From an uncultured Clostridia bacterium (GTDB taxonomy: Bacteria; Bacillota; Clostridia; Christensenellales; Aristaeellaceae): DNA of 7,352 bases. The first letter of the stretch is position 1. Every line of letters begins with the position of its first letter. This document shows, one piece after another, positions 4,755 through 7,352 of the stretch. The stretch covers positions 1 through 7,352 of the forward strand of contig CALGYL010000030.1 in assembly GCA_937934775.1 (NCBI GenBank), written 5' to 3'. The notes beneath the pieces were generated by a model. The model had not been told where the DNA came from. It saw only the letters and a program-made list of their open reading frames with translations, and searched no databases. Position numbers and translations under genes: made by a program.

Positions 4755-6155
4755 ATGAAATTATTTGAAATCATACCGTACCGGTTGTTTTCGGTTTTTA
4801 CTTCGAAAAACCGGGAAGTGTATACGGATGTCCTATTTGCGCTGCAGCGTGTTATGCAGAGGCAAAATGTAAGCCGTCAGGAATTCGTGTCTGTTCTTCT
4901 CGAAGAGATGGAGGAGGAACTTTTCTCTCTGGATCTGGTTGAGGATCAATTGTCAGAGGGGGCGGAAGTGGAGACGCAGATGAATGCGAGGGCGTACGCA
5001 CAATGCATCCTTCGCCATTTCCGGGACGTAGGATGGATCCGCCTGGAAACGGATCCAGTGACGTTTGAAGAAATGATTGTGTTGCCTTATTACGCGATAC
5101 CAATCCTGGAGACGCTTTTGCAGCTCTCCAGCGATGAGGTGCGGGAATATGCGTCTTTTGTACACGCTACGTATGCGACATTAAAAACTGCCCAAGTAGA
5201 ATCGGACGGGAAGATGCTGTACGCCGCATTGCAGACTGCTGTACAAAATACGCGTCGATTATGGGACGAGCTTCGGATGCTGCTTGATAAAATTTATGAC
5301 TTCCATCAGCGTGCGATCAACGAGGCTGCGATCAATCAACTTTTGATTCAACATTTTGAGGAATATAAAAGGCAGTTACACGACAAAGTAATCTATCCTT
5401 TGATGACCGTCGATTCCGTCGCACGGTTTAAAACGCCGATCCTCTCCATCCTGCGAGATTGGCAGGATGATCCGGAAACGCTCGGGCGCTTGACCGCGCA
5501 GGCGCTTCAAAGCCATCGATACTCGACGGAGGGCGATGCGGTCAATGCGATTTTGGTCGAATTGATCTATGTCAGTGACACATATTCTCAATTGGATAAA
5601 CTGATTGCGGATATTAAAAAGCGGCAGACAGCCTATACGGGTGCGACCACGGAGCGCGTGAACTACTACCTGAATGCGGATCATAGCGTCGCGTCGCATC
5701 TTGCCCAACTTTTGAATAAGCTTGCACATGCGAATGAGAATATGCAAAGACGCATGCTGGAATCCATGGTAGGTGCGCTGGGCTTATTCACGGAAGGATT
5801 CATCGACGAGGAATCCTTATATCAGCCGCCTAAGAAGAAGTGCGAAGAAGCTTCGCCGCAGCCAATCGTCATCGAGGCCCCTCAAGTCGATATCATGGAT
5901 GGCTTTCTGAAAGAAATCAGTCGCCAGTACAATCGGAAACAGGTCCGCAGCTTCATACTCGGCCAGATGGACGCGACGGGCACGGTGTCCAGCGAACAAC
6001 TTCGGATGCACACAATGGAAGACCTCGCGCTTACGATGCTGGCCGCAATTCAAGCGGACGAAGACGATGCGCCGTATACCGTCGAGTTCTTTGGCGCGCA
6101 GTGCGATAACGGCCGCTTTCGGATCCCTCGGATGGTGTTTAGAAGGAGGCGTTGA
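4755..6155 (+). CDS. jetA: Wadjet protein JetA (kleisin-like, MukF analogue)
   Basis: Protein of 466 residues, first gene of the Wadjet operon, a condensin-like system that recognises and cleaves small circular DNA such as plasmids. JetA is the kleisin-like subunit linking JetB and the JetC ATPase. The N-terminus MKLFEIIPYRLFSVFTSKNR with EVYTDVLFAL is typical of the family; an acidic stretch (about 50-73) follows, then PVTFEEMIVLPYY with a winged-helix look, long helices from 150 to 350, and a C-terminal segment after a PPKKK linker at 358-362. The ATG at 4755 is preferred because the family begins at MKLF; a GTG at 4734 would add seven residues, and neither has a strong RBS. It starts 53 bases after the helicase stop and ends one base before jetB. 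The frame appears intact. Assignment is from recognised sequence features and the neighbouring jetB and jetC; no search was done. Confidence 0.88.
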   Translation: MKLFEIIPYRLFSVFTSKNREVYTDVLFALQRVMQRQNVSRQEFVSVLLEEMEEELFSLDLVEDQLSEGAEVETQMNARAYAQCILRHFRDVGWIRLETDPVTFEEMIVLPYYAIPILETLLQLSSDEVREYASFVHATYATLKTAQVESDGKMLYAALQTAVQNTRRLWDELRMLLDKIYDFHQRAINEAAINQLLIQHFEEYKRQLHDKVIYPLMTVDSVARFKTPILSILRDWQDDPETLGRLTAQALQSHRYSTEGDAVNAILVELIYVSDTYSQLDKLIADIKKRQTAYTGATTERVNYYLNADHSVASHLAQLLNKLAHANENMQRRMLESMVGALGLFTEGFIDEESLYQPPKKKCEEASPQPIVIEAPQVDIMDGFLKEISRQYNRKQVRSFILGQMDATGTVSSEQLRMHTMEDLALTMLAAIQADEDDAPYTVEFFGAQCDNGRFRIPRMVFRRRR

Positions 6156-6156
6156 T

Positions 6157-6768
6157 ATGTGGTATCAGCAATATGAGCGAATGGATGGCGATGAAAAAGC
6201 AAACTTTGCGGAATACGTAAACAAATTGCTGTCCTCCGGCTTCCTTTGTGATCGAGTGTGGAATCGGAAGATCGATCAATTGGACCAGAATCCGGCATTT
6301 TCGTTCGCTCAGCATTATGAAGCCGTATTTTCCGGGTATTTCGCCGTCATGAATTGGAAATTCTCCTGCGACACGGTGAATGGCGTCATCCATATTGTGA
6401 ATAACGCTGATGCGGGACGCATTCGCATGAGTGACCTGCAGACAAAAATCGTCTACACGCTCTACCTTTTGTACGAGGAGAAGCGCAGACAAATCGGCAC
6501 GGGCATGTACGTCGCTGTGATCGCATCTGATGTGATGGCAAAGCTGCGCAATGTAGCGGGGATTGAAAAGGTCCCGGCGACGCGGTGGGAAGAGGCGCTA
6601 TCATTTTTGGGCCGATATCAAATTCTTCAGCGCATACAAGGGGAGTGGAAGGATCCGGAGTGCAATCTGCTCATCAATCCATCCATTTTGCATCTGATTA
6701 CTCCGGAAACCATCCATGCGCTTCATGCGGAATTTGTTTCTTCCGGAGAAATGGAGGCTGGCCAATGA
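6157..6768 (+). CDS. jetB: Wadjet protein JetB (MukE-like, DUF4194)
   Basis: Protein of 203 residues, the size of MukE-like JetB subunits (DUF4194), which bind JetA and tune the JetC ATPase. The sequence begins MWYQQYERMDGDEKANFAEY; the segments VNKLLSSGFLCDRVWNRKID, RMSDLQTKIVYTLYLLYEEK and TRWEEALSFLGRYQILQRIQ look like winged-helix units with a conserved long helix. The start at 6157 has a near-perfect RBS, AGAAGGAGG, ending 7 bases upstream; the frame is open back to 6067, but that part overlaps jetA and is not used. One base separates it from jetA and it overlaps jetC by four bases (ATGA), so the three genes are translationally coupled. The gene appears complete. Confidence 0.88.
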   Translation: MWYQQYERMDGDEKANFAEYVNKLLSSGFLCDRVWNRKIDQLDQNPAFSFAQHYEAVFSGYFAVMNWKFSCDTVNGVIHIVNNADAGRIRMSDLQTKIVYTLYLLYEEKRRQIGTGMYVAVIASDVMAKLRNVAGIEKVPATRWEEALSFLGRYQILQRIQGEWKDPECNLLINPSILHLITPETIHALHAEFVSSGEMEAGQ

Positions 6769-7316
6769 TACTGTTGAAGCGAATGCTACTGATTCACTGG
6801 TATCGCTTTATCCATGAAATGGTATTGTTCAAAGGAGTTAACTTTCTGACAGGGCAGAATGCGATTGGGAAATCCACACTGATTGACGCGATGCAGGTGG
6901 TCATGCTCGGTGAGCCCAACGGAGGTTTTTTCAATAAGGCTGCAAACGACAGCAGCAACCGTACCTTGGAAGGATATCTTCGCTGTGAACTGGGCGATGA
7001 TGGTGCCGACGGTCTATCGTACCTGCGCCCGGGTCGTTTTACAAGCCACCTGGCCATGGAATTCTACGATGACAAGCGCAAAGCTTACGTTACTCTGGGC
7101 GCCGTATTTGAATGCTTCGAGACCGAGAAGACTCAGTATTGGTTCTATATAGCCCCGCTAGAGATCCCTTCTCACGAATGGATCAAACATACGAAAGGGG
7201 CGCAGGTTCCTTATACGTGGAGGGAGACAAAACAGACGCTCGAGTCGGATGCGAAAGCATACGGCAACTCAGGCAAGCTCTATTTCCCCCAAAGCAATAT
7301 GGATAGGCTACACTAA
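6765..7316 (+). pseudogene. jetC: Wadjet JetC (SMC/MukB-like ATPase), truncated after 183 residues
   Basis: N-terminal part of the SMC-like motor of Wadjet. Walker A is GQNAIGKST at residues 30-38, in the usual place after the start MILLKRMLLIHWYRF; NGGFFNKAANDSSNRTLEGY and YLRPGRFTSHLAMEFYDD are typical of the JetC head. The start at 6765 has GGAGG 7 bases upstream and overlaps the jetB stop by four bases. Full JetC proteins have about 1100 residues with long coiled coils and a second head half carrying the signature motif and Walker B; here a TAA at 7314-7316 stops the frame after SNMDRLH, and the remaining 36 bases show no JetC-like continuation in any frame. This fragment lacks most of the ATPase, so the Wadjet complex cannot be functional unless the rest lies elsewhere. 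A mobile-element insertion at about 7290-7320 is the best guess; a frameshift is less likely. Confidence 0.85.
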
Positions 7317-7352
7317 ACTGTACAGAAAAGATAAGGTCATGGTATACTTCCA
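7317..7352. other. Non-JetC sequence after the truncation, possible insertion-element end
   Basis: The last bases do not continue JetC. From 7319 they read TGTACAGAAAAGATAAGGTC, starting with TG as many insertion-element ends do, and CTGTACAG here is an 8-bp palindrome. Only about 35 bases are visible, so the element family cannot be named. Confidence 0.3.

Noticed and set aside
7112..7306. 64-codon open frame overlapping jetC
   Set aside because: Shadow in another frame of the JetC head; no RBS and no recognisable content.

Overview
The window looks like chromosomal accessory DNA from a low-to-mid-GC Firmicute, probably a Paenibacillaceae-like Bacillales organism. The basis is perfect AGGAGG-type ribosome binding sites, a Gram-positive-style LexA box, and the protein families; the genus is an inference. 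It has two parts: the left end of a Mu-like transposable phage (about 1 to 3500) and a damaged Wadjet (Jet) defence operon (about 3500 to the right edge).

The phage part is inverted relative to Mu. A MuA-type DDE transposase gene runs off the left edge on the minus strand. Upstream of it is a 71-residue Cro/Ner-like HTH gene, also on minus. A divergent plus-strand gene encodes a 244-residue HTH protein, the likely lysogeny repressor. Between the two HTH genes is a compact switch: two near-identical 15-bp dyad operators (TATCTG-N3-CAGATA) overlap a strong minus-strand promoter (TTGACT-17-TATACT) and a plus-strand -10. This matches the order c / ner / A at the left end of Mu. The repressor ends at an intrinsic terminator. 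A perfect GAACATATGTTC dyad, the Gram-positive LexA-box core, lies between its stop codon and that terminator.

From about 3011 to 3500 no gene is convincing. The stretch is AT-rich at first and full of short repeats: four GTCCACTCG copies, four GATAA-centred motifs, several hairpins and four CCCGCCT units at exact 10-bp spacing. It should contain the phage left end, with transposase-binding sites, and the junction with host DNA.

The right part starts with a superfamily 1 helicase of the kind usually preceded by a nuclease (NERD-like) domain. Its reading frame is open for about 25 codons upstream of the first ATG and has no visible RBS, so it is probably a 5'-truncated gene. Then follow jetA (kleisin-like), jetB (MukE-like) and the start of jetC (SMC/MukB-like ATPase), tightly coupled as in Wadjet type I. 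jetC stops after only 183 residues, just past its N-terminal ATPase segment, and the sequence after that does not look like JetC. A second mobile-element insertion or a rearrangement there is likely. No jetD is visible. The island therefore seems to be inactivated at both ends: an anti-plasmid/anti-DNA system interrupted by mobile DNA.
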